Notes: generated from the sequence alone by a model not told the origin. A stretch of DNA of 64,000 nt from Kribbella antibiotica (GCF_004349055.1 NZ_SMKX01000010.1:33507-97506); one strand, 5' to 3'. Shown: positions 1 to 8,736, numbered from the stretch's first letter. Numbers and translations: made by a program.

Positions 1-1119
1 CTCGAGCAGACCGAGCGCGGCATCCTGCCGCACCGGCTCCCGGCCTGGGCCCGGCGCCAGAACGACGACGCGCTGCTCGCCATGGCCGAGTCCCAGTCCT
101 CCGGACTGCGGCTCGTGTTCCGCACCGACGCGACCGTCATCGAGCTGGAGACGATCCCGACCAAGCGGACCTACGTCGGCGCCCCGACGCGTCCGGACGG
201 CGTGTACGACGTACTGGTCGACGGTGTGTTGTTCGCTCAGGGGACCGCCGACGGCGGCGACGTGATCACGATCGATTTCGCCACTGGTGGGGCCGAGGTG
301 ACTCAGGGCTCGTCGGCGACCCAGCGGTTCGAGTTGGCGGCTGGTTCGAAGCTGGTGGAGATCTGGTTGCCGCATGACGAGACGACCGAGCTCGTTGCCT
401 TGCGCACCGATGCTCCGGTCGAGCCGGTGCCTTCTGCGGGTCCGGTCTGGGTTCATCACGGCAGCTCGATCAGCCACGGTTCCAACGCGACCCACCCGAC
501 GGGCACCTGGCCGGCGATCGTCGCCGCCAAGTCCGGCGTTCAGCTGGTCAACCTGGGCTTCAGCGGTACGGCGCTGCTGCAGCCGTTCATCGCGCGAACC
601 ATCCGCGACACTCCCGCCGACCTGATCAGCATCAAGCTGGGCATCAACCTGCTGAACAGCGACGCCATGCGCCTGCGCGCCTTCGGTCCGGCCGTCCACG
701 GTTTCCTCGACACCATCCGCGAAGGCCACCCCACCACTCCGCTGCTGGTCATCTCGTCACTGCTGGCCCCGATCCACGAGGACACCCCCGGCCCGACCGG
801 CCCGGACTTCGCCGAGCTGGCCGAAGGCAAACTCACCTTCGCCGCCCGCGGCAACCCCGACGAGGTCGCCGACGGCAAGCTCACCCTCGCCGTCATCCGC
901 ACCGAACTGGCCAAGATCGTCGCCCAGCGCGCCGCCGAAGACCCCAACCTGCACTACCTCGACGGCCTGGACCTCTACGGCGAGCCCGACACCGCCGCAC
1001 ACCCGTTGCTCGACAACCTGCACCCCGACGCCGACACCCACCGCCTCATCGCCGACCGGTTCAGCACCCTCGCCTTCACCGGCAAAGGCCCCTTCGCGGC
1101 ACCTGCCCAGGTACGCTAA
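1..1119 (+). CDS. SGNH/GDSL-family esterase, 5' truncated by window edge
   Basis: Secreted-style or cytoplasmic acyl-ester hydrolase of the SGNH fold; the substrate cannot be read from sequence. The frame is open from base 1, and the residues before the first ATG (base 82) look like genuine family sequence (RLPAWARRQ), so the true start lies upstream of the window. A beta-rich N-terminal region of about 125 residues precedes the hydrolase domain. The nucleophile block is GSSISHG (serine codons near base 463), the block-III asparagine is in LGIN (near 640), and the Asp-His pair is in DNLHPD (near 1012-1021). The layout resembles SGNH proteins with an N-terminal carbohydrate-esterase-type jelly roll. 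The next gene follows 43 bp downstream on the same strand. Confidence 0.85.
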   Translation, partial: LEQTERGILPHRLPAWARRQNDDALLAMAESQSSGLRLVFRTDATVIELETIPTKRTYVGAPTRPDGVYDVLVDGVLFAQGTADGGDVITIDFATGGAEVTQGSSATQRFELAAGSKLVEIWLPHDETTELVALRTDAPVEPVPSAGPVWVHHGSSISHGSNATHPTGTWPAIVAAKSGVQLVNLGFSGTALLQPFIARTIRDTPADLISIKLGINLLNSDAMRLRAFGPAVHGFLDTIREGHPTTPLLVISSLLAPIHEDTPGPTGPDFAELAEGKLTFAARGNPDEVADGKLTLAVIRTELAKIVAQRAAEDPNLHYLDGLDLYGEPDTAAHPLLDNLHPDADTHRLIADRFSTLAFTGKGPFAAPAQVR

Positions 1120-1162
1120 GAAGGGCAGCGCGGTTCCGTCGCGGATTCGAGGGAGGTAGGCC

Positions 1163-1729
1163 ATGGCCGTAGACATGGTCGCTCCGGCCTGGATGCACTC
1201 GCAGATCACTGCCGAGCAGTACGACTCGTGGACTCCCGAGCAGTGTGCCGGCATCGAGATCGTGGACGGGATAGTCGCTGTGGCACCGAGTGCCTCCAAA
1301 CGCCATAACCGCATCGCCCGCCTGCTGGCCAACGCCCTCGACCAGGCGGCCGGTGCGGAGTGGAATGCCGACACGGACTTCGACGTCCGCCTGCAGGACA
1401 GCCCGCTGACCAACCGCAGGCCGGACGTGGTCGTCTACCGCGCCGACACCATCGACATCTCCCCCACCCGCCCCGAGCACGTGCTCCTCGTCGTCGAGGT
1501 CGTCTCCCCCGGCTCAGAGACCACCGACCGCATCGTCAAGGTCGACCAGTACGCCCAAGCCGGCATCGCGTTCTACTGGCGCATCGAACAAGCCGTCACC
1601 GGCCTCCCGATCGTCTACACCTACGTGCTCGACCCCGCCAGCCGCACCTACCGCGACACCGAAGTCTTCGCCGGCGAAGTCAAAGCCGCCGTCCCCTTCC
1701 ACATCTCGGTAGACCTAGCCGTCCTCTGA
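1163..1729 (+). CDS. Uma2 family (DUF820) putative restriction-endonuclease-fold protein
   Basis: A 188-residue protein of the Uma2 family, which has a PD-(D/E)xK nuclease-like fold and is multicopy in many actinobacteria and cyanobacteria; its cellular role is not established. Seen here: the conserved acidic core RPDVVVYRAD near residue 90, LVVEVVSPGS near 112 and the K-V-D-Q-Y-A stretch with IAFYWRIE near 140, which match the family's Asp...Glu...Lys arrangement. A clear ribosome site (GAGGGAGGTAGG) precedes the ATG. It is probably expressed alone: an esterase lies upstream and a 917-bp gene-less repeat region lies directly downstream. Confidence 0.88.
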   Translation: MAVDMVAPAWMHSQITAEQYDSWTPEQCAGIEIVDGIVAVAPSASKRHNRIARLLANALDQAAGAEWNADTDFDVRLQDSPLTNRRPDVVVYRADTIDISPTRPEHVLLVVEVVSPGSETTDRIVKVDQYAQAGIAFYWRIEQAVTGLPIVYTYVLDPASRTYRDTEVFAGEVKAAVPFHISVDLAVL

Positions 1730-1773
1730 CTGGGCCCGGTGGCGCTTCTCGGTCGGGCACGGCTGCGGGTTGG

Positions 1774-1949
1774 GTACGGCGGTGCATGGTTGGTCGCCGC
1801 TCCGGACAAGCCGGGCACGTTGCCTGTGGCTGGTCGCCGCGGCGGCCGCGTTACATAAAGAGCTTGGCTGGGCCCGGTGGGTGGTTGAGGTACTGGCGAG
1901 GCCGGTGACCGCGCTCGCGCCGATTGAGGTGCTCGCTATGGTTGCGGCC
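1774..1949 (+). repeat. Left arm of ~840-bp inverted-repeat element
   Basis: Pairs with 2439-2613 in inverted orientation. A 43-bp core (1828-1870) is identical to the reverse complement of 2518-2560 and contains CGTTACATAAAGAGCTTGG. Flanking parts also match well: GTACGGCGG at the outer edge, CCGCTCCGGACAAGCC, GAGGTACTGGCGAGG and CGCTATGG near the inner edge, with a few substitutions and one small indel. By eye the arms are roughly 75-80% identical overall. Confidence 0.85.
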
Positions 1950-2116
1950 GGTTGTGGGGAGGCCTTGAACGTGACCCGCCGCTGTGGTGAAAAGCGCTGG
2001 CAAGGAGGCCGGGGGTGCTGCCGTGCCCAGCTGACCCTGGCCGCCGCGCTGGTTGCCTATTTTCCGTCGCGGCCTGTCCAGTTGTCGGGGGTCTGTCGGC
2101 CGGGTGGTGGGCGTGA

Positions 2117-2132
2117 ACAGGTAATTACCTGT
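2117..2132. promoter_or_regulatory. Perfect 16-bp palindrome, possible operator
   Basis: ACAGGTAATTACCTGT is a perfect dyad at the centre of the inverted-repeat element, in locally AT-richer sequence. Its size and symmetry suit a dimeric regulator of the TetR or GntR type. No gene starts close by in either direction, so it may instead be part of the repeat element. Confidence 0.35.
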
Positions 2133-2438
2133 CTCGGCCCACTGTTTCTTGTTCAAGCCCCCGGTTGTTGGCCCGGCTGGCCTCGGCGGCGCTCATTACG
2201 CGTGAGTTTTTCGGCGTATGGACCCGAAAAATCCCCGCGTAGTGCGAATCGGCGGGCGGGTATGCCGGTGGGACTCCCCGGTGCCTGATTCGTCGGGTAT
2301 CCGGGTGGGTTGGGGAGCGAAACTGACCTGGATTGACGGGTAAAGCTCCCCGGCCCCACCCCACTAGCCCGCGCGGTGAGCTGGGTGGAACGTTTTGTGC
2401 AAATGGCGACGTGGAGTTTCCACTTGGCGCTGCTTTTC

Positions 2439-2613
2439 GGCCTCAGCCATAGCGGGTAGCTCAAGCAACGGTCACGCGATCGCCGACCTCGCCAGTACCT
2501 CAGCCCCGCGCCGGGCTCAGCCAAGCTCTTTATGTAACGCGGCCGCCGCGGCGACCAGCCCCAGACAACGTGTCCGGCTTGTCCGGAGCGGCGATCAACC
2601 GGTCCCGCCGTAC
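2439..2613 (-). repeat. Right arm of ~840-bp inverted-repeat element
   Basis: Reverse-complement partner of 1774-1949; the perfect 43-bp core lies at 2518-2560. The outer edge ends 33 bp downstream of the fxsA stop codon, so the element sits immediately 3' of the lnt-fxsA unit. Confidence 0.85.
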
Positions 2614-2646
2614 CAACAGCGGCCGATCCCCACCGGCCACAGCGCG

Positions 2647-3159
2647 CTACCTCGGGGGTTCGGGGTCGATGACTTCACCCTGTACGACGTTGTCGGCCGG
2701 GCGCGGGCTGTTGGGGCTCTGACCGAAGCCACCGAAGCCGGGGCCTGGTCCACCTAGGCCACCACCGAGGCCGCCCAGACCAGTGGCACCCAACTGGGTG
2801 ACGCGGCGGCCGAGGAAGGCAGTCAGGGCGCGGCGGGCCAGCGGCCGGGTGAAGGGGAGGACGAAGAAGAAGCCGAAGATGTCGGTGACGAAGCCTGGGG
2901 TGAGCAGGAGGGTGCCGCCGATCAGGACGAGGGCGCCGTCGGCGAGCTCGCGGCCGGGCATCTTGCCGGTTTCGAACGACGACTGGAGGGCGGCCCAGGC
3001 GCGCCGGCCCTCGCGTTTGATGAGCCAGGCGCCGAGGGCGCTTTCGGCGATCAGGAGGGCGACCGTGGGCCAGCCGCCGATCACCTGGCCGACCTGGATG
3101 ATCACGTAGATCTCCACGATCGGCACCAAGAGCAGCGCGACAGCCACCAACCAGCCCAT
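2647..3159 (-). CDS. fxsA: FxsA family membrane protein
   Basis: A 170-residue integral membrane protein of the FxsA family, named for the E. coli protein that relieves F-plasmid exclusion of phage T7; its general role is unknown. Residues 1-25, 30-50 and 75-110 are hydrophobic, with family stretches EIYVIIQVG, GAWLIKREG and LLLTPGFVTDIFG. The C-terminus from about residue 125 is a Gly/Pro-rich soluble tail (repeated GGLGG). The ATG at 3159 is preferred because AAGGGG lies 6 nt upstream; a TTG two codons earlier is the alternative. It lies 51 bp after lnt on the same strand and is probably co-transcribed. Confidence 0.88.
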   Translation of the reverse strand: MGWLVAVALLLVPIVEIYVIIQVGQVIGGWPTVALLIAESALGAWLIKREGRRAWAALQSSFETGKMPGRELADGALVLIGGTLLLTPGFVTDIFGFFFVLPFTRPLARRALTAFLGRRVTQLGATGLGGLGGGLGGPGPGFGGFGQSPNSPRPADNVVQGEVIDPEPPR

Positions 3160-3210
3160 GTCCAACCCCTTCTCCTGCTTCTGCCCAGGATACGGAGTCG
3201 GGCCAAAGCT

Positions 3211-4788
3211 CTAGACGGGAACCTTCTGGCGCGCGGGCTTCGGTGCTGGGGGCGCCTGCGGCTTGGGCTTGGAGCGTGAGGCGAGAGCCAGCAGGATGCC
3301 GAGCAGGCCGAGACCGGTCAGGATCCACTGCGGCCAGGCGCCGAGCCGGATTGCCAGCGTCTTGCCGTCACGCACCGGGACCTTGGCGACGTACACGTCG
3401 GAGACGAACTGGCCGGACTTGTGCTCGACCTTGCCGTCGGGCTGGATCACGCCGGAGATGCCGCTCGTGGAGGCGATGAGCACGGTGCGGCCGGTTTCGA
3501 TCGCGCGCATCCGGGTGATCGCGAACTGCTGCTCGGGCTGGCCGGTGCCGCCGTACGTGGCGTTGTTGGTCTGCACGATCAGGACCTGGGCGCCGCCGTT
3601 CATGACGTCGGCGATGACGTTGTCGTAGGCGAGCTCGAAGCAGATCACGTCGCCGTAGGTGACGCCGCGGATCGGCATGATGCCGACGGTCTTGCCGGGT
3701 GCGGTCTGGCGGCCGACCATCTCCAGGCGCTTGATGTAGGGCAGGAGCTGCTCGCGGAACGGGACGTACTCGCCGAAGGGCACCGGGTGCCGCTTGGCGT
3801 AGACCTGGCCGGGGCCGGTCTGCGGGTCCCAGACGACGCCGGTGGTCTGGCGCTCGTTCGGGCCGGGGCCCTCGAGGACTGCGCCGACCAGGATCGGTAC
3901 GTCGACTGCCTTGACCGCTTGCTCGATGTCCGCGCGGGTCTCGTCGTCCTTGAACGGGTCGATGTCGGTCGAGTTCTCCGGCCAGATCACCACGTCCGGC
4001 TTCGCCTCGGTGCCGGCCTGGACGCGCTTCTCCAGATCGAGCGTCGCGGCCAGGTGGTTCTTGGTGACGGTCCGGGCGCGGCCGAGGAACTCCAGCCCCT
4101 TGCCCGGGACGTTGCCCTGCACCATCGCCGCGGTCACGGTCTTGCCGTTGCCGTCAGTGGGCAGGTCGATCACTGCGCTGCCACCGAAGATCGCGACCCC
4201 GGCCAGCACGGCCAGCACGCGGATGCGGAACTTCGTTGCCTGGCGGAAGACGACGTACACGAGCAGGCCCAGTACCGCGATGATGAAGCTGAGGCCCGGA
4301 ATTCCGACGTACGCCGCGAGCCTTCCCAACGGGGAATCGGAGAAGGCCCACGCGAGCCGCCCCCACGGGAAGCCGCCGAACGGCACGGATGCCGTCGCGA
4401 ACTCGGTCGCCACCCACAGCGACGGGATCCACAGCGGCCACAGCTTGTGCCGGAACACCCGGACGGCGAACGCGCCGAAGACTGCGTAGAACAGCCCCTC
4501 GAGGATCGCCAGGGCGATGGCCGCGTCACCCCCGATGACGCTGAGCCACGGGACGAGCGTCGCGTAGTACGCGATCCCGAAAGCCGCACCGATCAGGAAG
4601 CCGGCCTTCGAAGACTGTGCCGAACCTTTCAGGGCCGAGCCGTTCAGCGCCGCGAAGAACAGCGGCAGCGCAATCACGGTGAGCCATGGATGGGTGTGCG
4701 GTTCGAAGGCGAAACCGAGCATGATGCCCGCCGCCACAGCCACCACGAGACGCGGCAGCAACCGCCCCAGAGCCTTCAACCGGTTCAA
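3211..4788 (-). CDS. lnt: Apolipoprotein N-acyltransferase
   Basis: Transfers an acyl chain to the N-terminal diacylglyceryl-cysteine of lipoproteins at the membrane. The protein has 525 residues: about six N-terminal membrane spans (residues 10-200), a nitrilase-like periplasmic domain (about 210-470) and a last span near 480-500. The catalytic set is visible at the expected spacing: Glu271 in WPENS, Lys332 in YAKRHP, Glu340 in PFGEY and Cys383 in VICFE. The start is TTG with GGGAG upstream. The Pro/Lys-rich C-terminal tail is typical of actinobacterial homologues. It leads a two-gene unit with fxsA. Several lipobox proteins in this window (33337, 47027) are candidate substrates. Confidence 0.93.
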   Translation of the reverse strand: MNRLKALGRLLPRLVVAVAAGIMLGFAFEPHTHPWLTVIALPLFFAALNGSALKGSAQSSKAGFLIGAAFGIAYYATLVPWLSVIGGDAAIALAILEGLFYAVFGAFAVRVFRHKLWPLWIPSLWVATEFATASVPFGGFPWGRLAWAFSDSPLGRLAAYVGIPGLSFIIAVLGLLVYVVFRQATKFRIRVLAVLAGVAIFGGSAVIDLPTDGNGKTVTAAMVQGNVPGKGLEFLGRARTVTKNHLAATLDLEKRVQAGTEAKPDVVIWPENSTDIDPFKDDETRADIEQAVKAVDVPILVGAVLEGPGPNERQTTGVVWDPQTGPGQVYAKRHPVPFGEYVPFREQLLPYIKRLEMVGRQTAPGKTVGIMPIRGVTYGDVICFELAYDNVIADVMNGGAQVLIVQTNNATYGGTGQPEQQFAITRMRAIETGRTVLIASTSGISGVIQPDGKVEHKSGQFVSDVYVAKVPVRDGKTLAIRLGAWPQWILTGLGLLGILLALASRSKPKPQAPPAPKPARQKVPV

Positions 4789-5311
4789 CGCCGTCTCCCT
4801 CAGTCCTCACCCACCGGCAGCGACCGGCGGTGATAACTGTATCGGGCAGAAAAGAGGAAAGAGGCTCGGTGCCCTTCGGACCAACCGCCGGATCACTGGA
4901 TGCGAACCGGACAGCTGTTGTCTACTGGGCTCCGAACCTCTTCCACCTCTGCCCCGCGGGGGGCTAACCACCGGCGATCTCAGCCCCCGTCGACTCAAGC
5001 CTGGCACTGGCGTGGTCAGCGTCGCGGGATCTCCGGTGGCCGAACTCCGTGTGACCAATGGTCCAACGGCGTTTGACGACTCCCAAAACGATGCTCGCTG
5101 CCGACGACGCTGTCAACCTCTCCGCCGGCTCCTTGGGCTCGTTGTAACACTTCCGGCTGCTGGCCCAGAAATTACAGCGGTGTCACCTCTCGGAGTCATC
5201 TCGGCACGCTACGTGATCGTTACCCAGGGCAACTATTCGTGACCCGACCGGTACGCCGGAACTCCCCTTTGCGCACCCGATCACAAGCCGCGTTGGTTGC
5301 CTTTGACACCT
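4789..5311. other. 523-bp intergenic region upstream of lnt; no gene recognised
   Basis: Lies between the start of lnt (minus strand) and the 3' end of the amidohydrolase gene (minus strand), so it should hold the lnt promoter and leader. Open frames here give no recognisable protein and have no good ribosome sites. On the minus strand TTGACA occurs near 5109-5114, and an imperfect dyad GTAACAC...GTGTCAC sits near 5143-5186. No known riboswitch class could be assigned. Confidence 0.4.
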
Positions 5312-6943
5312 TTAAATTTGGGTGCCGTCAGCAACCAGTACGTCGTGCACCACGCGGCCACCGACCACGGTCCGCAAGCAGGTCGGCACCGGCGCATCGT
5401 CGGACAGGTCGGGCAGCACCGGTACGCCGGCCCTAGGGTCGGTCGACCACGCGGCCACCCGCTGATCCGGCGTCTGGACGACAAGGTCCGCCTCGCTCTG
5501 CCAGATCGCGTACGTCGCGGGCAAGCTCGGTGCGAGCATTCCCGCATCGTCGACGCCGACCGCTCGCCAGCCACCCCGCGTGTGGGCCTGGAACGCGGCC
5601 CGAACGGTAATGCGCTCCTCGGGGGTGTGATGGAACGCAGCCGCTCGCACGGCCTCCCACGGGCCGAGCTCGGTGACCGGCGAGTCCGAACCGAACGCCA
5701 GTACGACGCCTTCTCGCGCCAGCGACGCAAGAGGGTTCATGCCGCGCCACCGCTCCCCCACGCGCTCGGCGTACATGTCGTCCGGGCCGCCCCACAGTCC
5801 GTCGAACATCGGCTGCACGCTCGCGGCAACGCCGTACCGGGCGAAGGTCGCAATCGCTTGTGGGCTTGGCATCTCGACGTGTTCCAGGCGATGCCGCACC
5901 GCCACGAGAGCCTGTACGCCGACCTTCTCGGCGGCCAGGTCGAAGCCGCGGGCGATGTTGTCGAGCGCCTGGTCGCCGATGCAGTGGAAGCCGGCCTGGA
6001 TGTTCCGTTCGGTGCAGGCGATCACATGCTCGGCGATCTGCTCTGCTGTCAGATAGGCGTGGCCGCGGTGATCGGTCTGGTCGGCGTACGCCTCGCGCAG
6101 TGCGGCGGTGCGCGAGCCCAGTGCGCCGTCGGCGTTGAGGTCGCCGGCCAGGCCGACTACGCCGTACTGGTCGAGGACCTCGAAGGCGCCGGGCTCGCCC
6201 CAGTAGAGAGTGGAGTGCAGGCCGAGCTCGTCGGCTGCCTGGCGGACGAGCGGGAGTTCCCAGCGCGGTCCGATGTGCGGTGCGGCCATCTCGTGGAACG
6301 CACCGATCCCCTTGGCTGCCATGGCGCGCACCGCAGTTCGCGCATCCTCCAGCGCACGTGCCTGAGTAGCTGCGATATCTGCGCCACCTAAGTCTTCCGA
6401 CAGCGCGTCCCGTACGGCGTGGTTCGCATCGCGCTCGACACGCCCGCTGGCGTCGTACCCCTCACGCGCTGTGAGTCCCGGCACCGCACTGACGAATGCT
6501 GACGACACGACACCGGAGTGACCGTCGACCCGTGACAGGTAGACCGGGCGACCACCGGCGGCCCGGTCCAGCTCGGCGGCTGTCGGTGGGCGGCGTTCGG
6601 GCCAGCGAGTCTCGTCCCAGTTGGAGCCCTCGATGACAGCGCCTTCCGGAAGCCCGGCTGCGTGCGCCGCCAGGCGGTCCAGCGCCTCGGCGAGGTTGCG
6701 GGCGCCGGTGAGGTCGAGGCCGTTCAGCAGGACGCCGATGCCGACCGTGTGGACATGGGCGTCGACGAAGGCCGGGGTGACGAGCTTGCCGTCCAGGTCG
6801 ATCACCTCGTCCGCACCGTCGGCGTACGCGGCGGCTCCGGTGTCGTCGCCGAGCCAGGTCACCACCCCGTCGTCGAAGGCGATCGCAGTCGCATGCGGGT
6901 CGACAGGTGAGTAGACGGAACCGTTCGTCAGCAGTGTGCGCAC
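5312..6943 (-). CDS. YtcJ-like amidohydrolase (Amidohydro_3 family)
   Basis: A metal-dependent hydrolase of the amidohydrolase superfamily, 543 residues; substrates of YtcJ-like enzymes are mostly unknown. The first metal-binding motif is DAHVHT (His63 and His65), followed by the family's NWDETRWPE, DGHSGVVSS, GFHCIGDQA, RLEHVEM and the late FGSDSPV motif with a metal or catalytic aspartate. GTG at 6943 is chosen because GGAGG sits 8 nt upstream; the TTG six codons earlier has no site. It is divergent from the KamA-family gene across 174 bp, so the two may share a regulator. Confidence 0.88.
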   Translation of the reverse strand: MRTLLTNGSVYSPVDPHATAIAFDDGVVTWLGDDTGAAAYADGADEVIDLDGKLVTPAFVDAHVHTVGIGVLLNGLDLTGARNLAEALDRLAAHAAGLPEGAVIEGSNWDETRWPERRPPTAAELDRAAGGRPVYLSRVDGHSGVVSSAFVSAVPGLTAREGYDASGRVERDANHAVRDALSEDLGGADIAATQARALEDARTAVRAMAAKGIGAFHEMAAPHIGPRWELPLVRQAADELGLHSTLYWGEPGAFEVLDQYGVVGLAGDLNADGALGSRTAALREAYADQTDHRGHAYLTAEQIAEHVIACTERNIQAGFHCIGDQALDNIARGFDLAAEKVGVQALVAVRHRLEHVEMPSPQAIATFARYGVAASVQPMFDGLWGGPDDMYAERVGERWRGMNPLASLAREGVVLAFGSDSPVTELGPWEAVRAAAFHHTPEERITVRAAFQAHTRGGWRAVGVDDAGMLAPSLPATYAIWQSEADLVVQTPDQRVAAWSTDPRAGVPVLPDLSDDAPVPTCLRTVVGGRVVHDVLVADGTQI

Positions 6944-7011
6944 GGACCCATCCTCCGCCAAGCCGCCTCCGAGTGCCTCAGGCAGGGTGCGAGACCAGGC
7001 AAAATACGACT

Positions 7012-7035
7012 GAAATCAGATGTTCACAGGATTTC
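7012..7035. promoter_or_regulatory. Inverted repeat between divergent amidohydrolase and KamA genes
   Basis: GAAATC and GATTTC are perfect 6-bp inverted half-sites 12 bp apart in the only AT-rich part of this intergenic region. The position suits an operator serving both divergent genes. No cognate regulator is adjacent. Confidence 0.3.
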
Positions 7036-7117
7036 TTGCGGGATACTGTTGCCTTGAGGGGAAGTTCTATCGCTATCCTCACACTTGACGACTTTCGCTC
7101 CAACCTCCGGAGGACTT

Positions 7118-8572
7118 GTGACCGACCTGATCAGCCCCCCAGAGATCGATCGTTCCGAGCAGCCGTACGCCTACCGCCGTACTGAGCTCGTCGAGCCGGA
7201 CTGGACCCGGCTGCCCGGCTGGAAGGACGTCACCGACGAGGAGTGGCGCTCGGTCCAGTGGCAGCGCTCGCACTGCGTGAAGAACGTCAAGCAGCTGCGG
7301 GACGTGATGGGCGACCTCGTCGACGAGCGGTTCTACGAGGACCTGACCCGCGACCAGGCCGAGCGCGCGACGATGTCGATGCTGCTGCCGCCGCAGATGC
7401 TGAACACGATCGTCCCGCACGGCGCGGCTGATTACACCGAGGCGTTCTACGCCGACCCGGTGCGCCGCTACATGCTCCCGGTGTTCACAGACCGCCGTAC
7501 CGACTGGGCGTCGCACCCGCATGCGACGCGTGACTCGCTGCACGAGCACGAGATGTGGGCCACGGAGGGGCTGACCCACCGCTACCCGACCAAGGTGCTG
7601 GCCGAGCTGCTGCCGACCTGTCCGCAGTACTGCGGTCACTGCACCCGGATGGACCTGGTCGGGAACTCGACGCCGGTCATCGAGAAGCTGAAGTTCGTCA
7701 CCAAGCCGAACGCGCGGGTCGAGGACATGCTCGACTACCTGCGCCGTACGCCGGGTGTGCGTGACGTCGTGGTCTCCGGTGGCGACGTGGCGAACATGCC
7801 TTGGCCGCGGCTGGAGTCGTTCCTGATGAGCCTGCTGGACATCGAGAACATCCGCGACATCCGCCTGGCCACCAAGGCGTTGATGGGTATGCCGCAGCAC
7901 TGGCTGTCCGATGATGTGCGCGCCGGCATCGAGCGGGTTGCCACGCTGGGGCGCCAGCGCGGTGTGATGCTCGCGATGCACACCCACGTGAACGCTGCCC
8001 AGTCCGTCACTCCCCTGGTGGCCGAGGCGACCAAGGCGATGTTCGAGGCCGGTCTCCGCGACGTCCGCAACCAGGGCGTGCTGATGCGCGGAGTCAACGA
8101 CTCCATCCCGGAGCTGCTCGACCTGTGCTTCGCACTGCTCGACGGTGCGACCATCACGCCGTACTACTTCTACATGTGCGACATGATCCCGTTCTCCGAG
8201 CACTGGCGCGTCTCGGTCAAGGAAGCCCAGCACCTGCAGCACGGCATCCTCGGCTACCTGCCAGGCTTCGCCACCCCGCGCATCGTCTGCGACGTCCCGT
8301 ACGTCGGCAAGCGGTGGGTGCACCAACTGTCGGAGTACGACGAGGTCCGCGGTGTCTCGTACTGGAAGAAGAACTACCGCACCGGGATCGAGCAGCAGGA
8401 CCCGGACGCGTTGAACCGCACCTACGAGTACTACGACCCGATCGACACGCTGCCGGTTGAGGGACAGAAGTGGTGGACCGAGCACGCTCCCACCTCGCTG
8501 GCCGACGCCGAGGCCCGCGCCGCCGCGTCGCGCAACGCTGCCGAGGCCCAGAAGCTGCTGCCACTGATCTGA
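7118..8572 (+). CDS. KamA-family radical SAM protein (lysine 2,3-aminomutase-like)
   Basis: A 484-residue radical SAM, PLP-dependent aminomutase homologue. The iron-sulfur triad is CPQYCGHC (C-x3-C-x2-C), and the lysine expected to bind PLP is present in PYVGK, aligned with the PGGGGK of clostridial lysine 2,3-aminomutase. Also seen are VVVSGGD, NQGVLMRGVND and TPYYFYMCD. The enzyme should isomerise an amino acid by 1,2-amino migration, but this actinobacterial branch differs enough that lysine is not assured. GTG at 7118 follows GGAGG by 4 nt; the TTG at 7085 has no site. A strong hairpin follows the gene. Confidence 0.85.
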   Translation: MTDLISPPEIDRSEQPYAYRRTELVEPDWTRLPGWKDVTDEEWRSVQWQRSHCVKNVKQLRDVMGDLVDERFYEDLTRDQAERATMSMLLPPQMLNTIVPHGAADYTEAFYADPVRRYMLPVFTDRRTDWASHPHATRDSLHEHEMWATEGLTHRYPTKVLAELLPTCPQYCGHCTRMDLVGNSTPVIEKLKFVTKPNARVEDMLDYLRRTPGVRDVVVSGGDVANMPWPRLESFLMSLLDIENIRDIRLATKALMGMPQHWLSDDVRAGIERVATLGRQRGVMLAMHTHVNAAQSVTPLVAEATKAMFEAGLRDVRNQGVLMRGVNDSIPELLDLCFALLDGATITPYYFYMCDMIPFSEHWRVSVKEAQHLQHGILGYLPGFATPRIVCDVPYVGKRWVHQLSEYDEVRGVSYWKKNYRTGIEQQDPDALNRTYEYYDPIDTLPVEGQKWWTEHAPTSLADAEARAAASRNAAEAQKLLPLI

Positions 8573-8593
8573 CCGCGCCCCACAAACCGCCTT

Positions 8594-8622
8594 CGGTGCC
8601 ATCAATGCAGGGGATGGCACCG
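8594..8622 (+). terminator. Hairpin terminator after the KamA-family gene
   Basis: CGGTGCCATC and GATGGCACCG form a perfect 10-bp stem with a 9-nt loop, 22 bp past the stop codon. There is no U-tract, as is common in high-GC actinobacteria. It separates this gene from the paralogous membrane-protein pair. Confidence 0.65.
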
Positions 8623-8639
8623 GGGGCGTCTCTCTGTTT

Positions 8640-8656
8640 CTGCAGCTTCGTGCAAT
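8640..8656 (+). promoter_or_regulatory. Shared 17-bp upstream element, copy 1
   Basis: CTGCAGCTTCGTGCAAT lies 97 bp before the first paralogue's start. The same 17 bases occur before the second paralogue (10345-10361), and in both cases TTAA follows 26-27 bp further on, so it is probably part of a duplicated promoter. Confidence 0.5.
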
Positions 8657-8736
8657 CTGCGGGATTTCGGGGCCCTGGGCCCTTAACCGGCCGCTACGAT
8701 CTGGAGCCGGTTGGTTGCTAGTTCGGGGAGTTCTGC

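Larger units (their letters stand above)
1730..2646. other. Gene-less 917-bp stretch organised by a large inverted repeat
   Basis: No convincing gene. Both strands have long open frames, but their translations are low-complexity Arg/Gly/Pro/Trp-rich, lack ribosome sites and cross the repeat arms. The stretch holds two inverted ~175-bp arms (1774-1949 and 2439-2613) around a ~490-bp centre with a perfect 16-bp palindrome (2117-2132) and a small hairpin (GTGGA/TCCAC near 2411-2423). The overall plan resembles a non-coding mobile or palindromic element, but no target-site duplication or transposase is visible. Confidence 0.7.

Noticed and set aside
1770..2288. 172-codon open frame in the inverted-repeat region
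   Set aside because: It starts inside a repeat arm, has no ribosome site, and translates to Arg/Gly/Trp/Pro-rich low-complexity sequence with no motif; better explained by GC content.
3421..4833. 470-codon frame antisense to lnt
   Set aside because: Shadow of a GC-rich gene: lnt on the other strand has full catalytic motifs, while this translation is Asp/Arg/Val-rich repeats.
4921..5040. Possible riboswitch upstream of lnt
   Set aside because: A GGGGCTAACC stretch faintly recalls ydaO-type RNA, but it is on the strand with no downstream gene and the other conserved parts are missing.
7079..8620. 513-codon frame antisense to the KamA-family gene
   Set aside because: The plus-strand product has an intact radical SAM motif and PLP lysine; the antisense translation has no domain.
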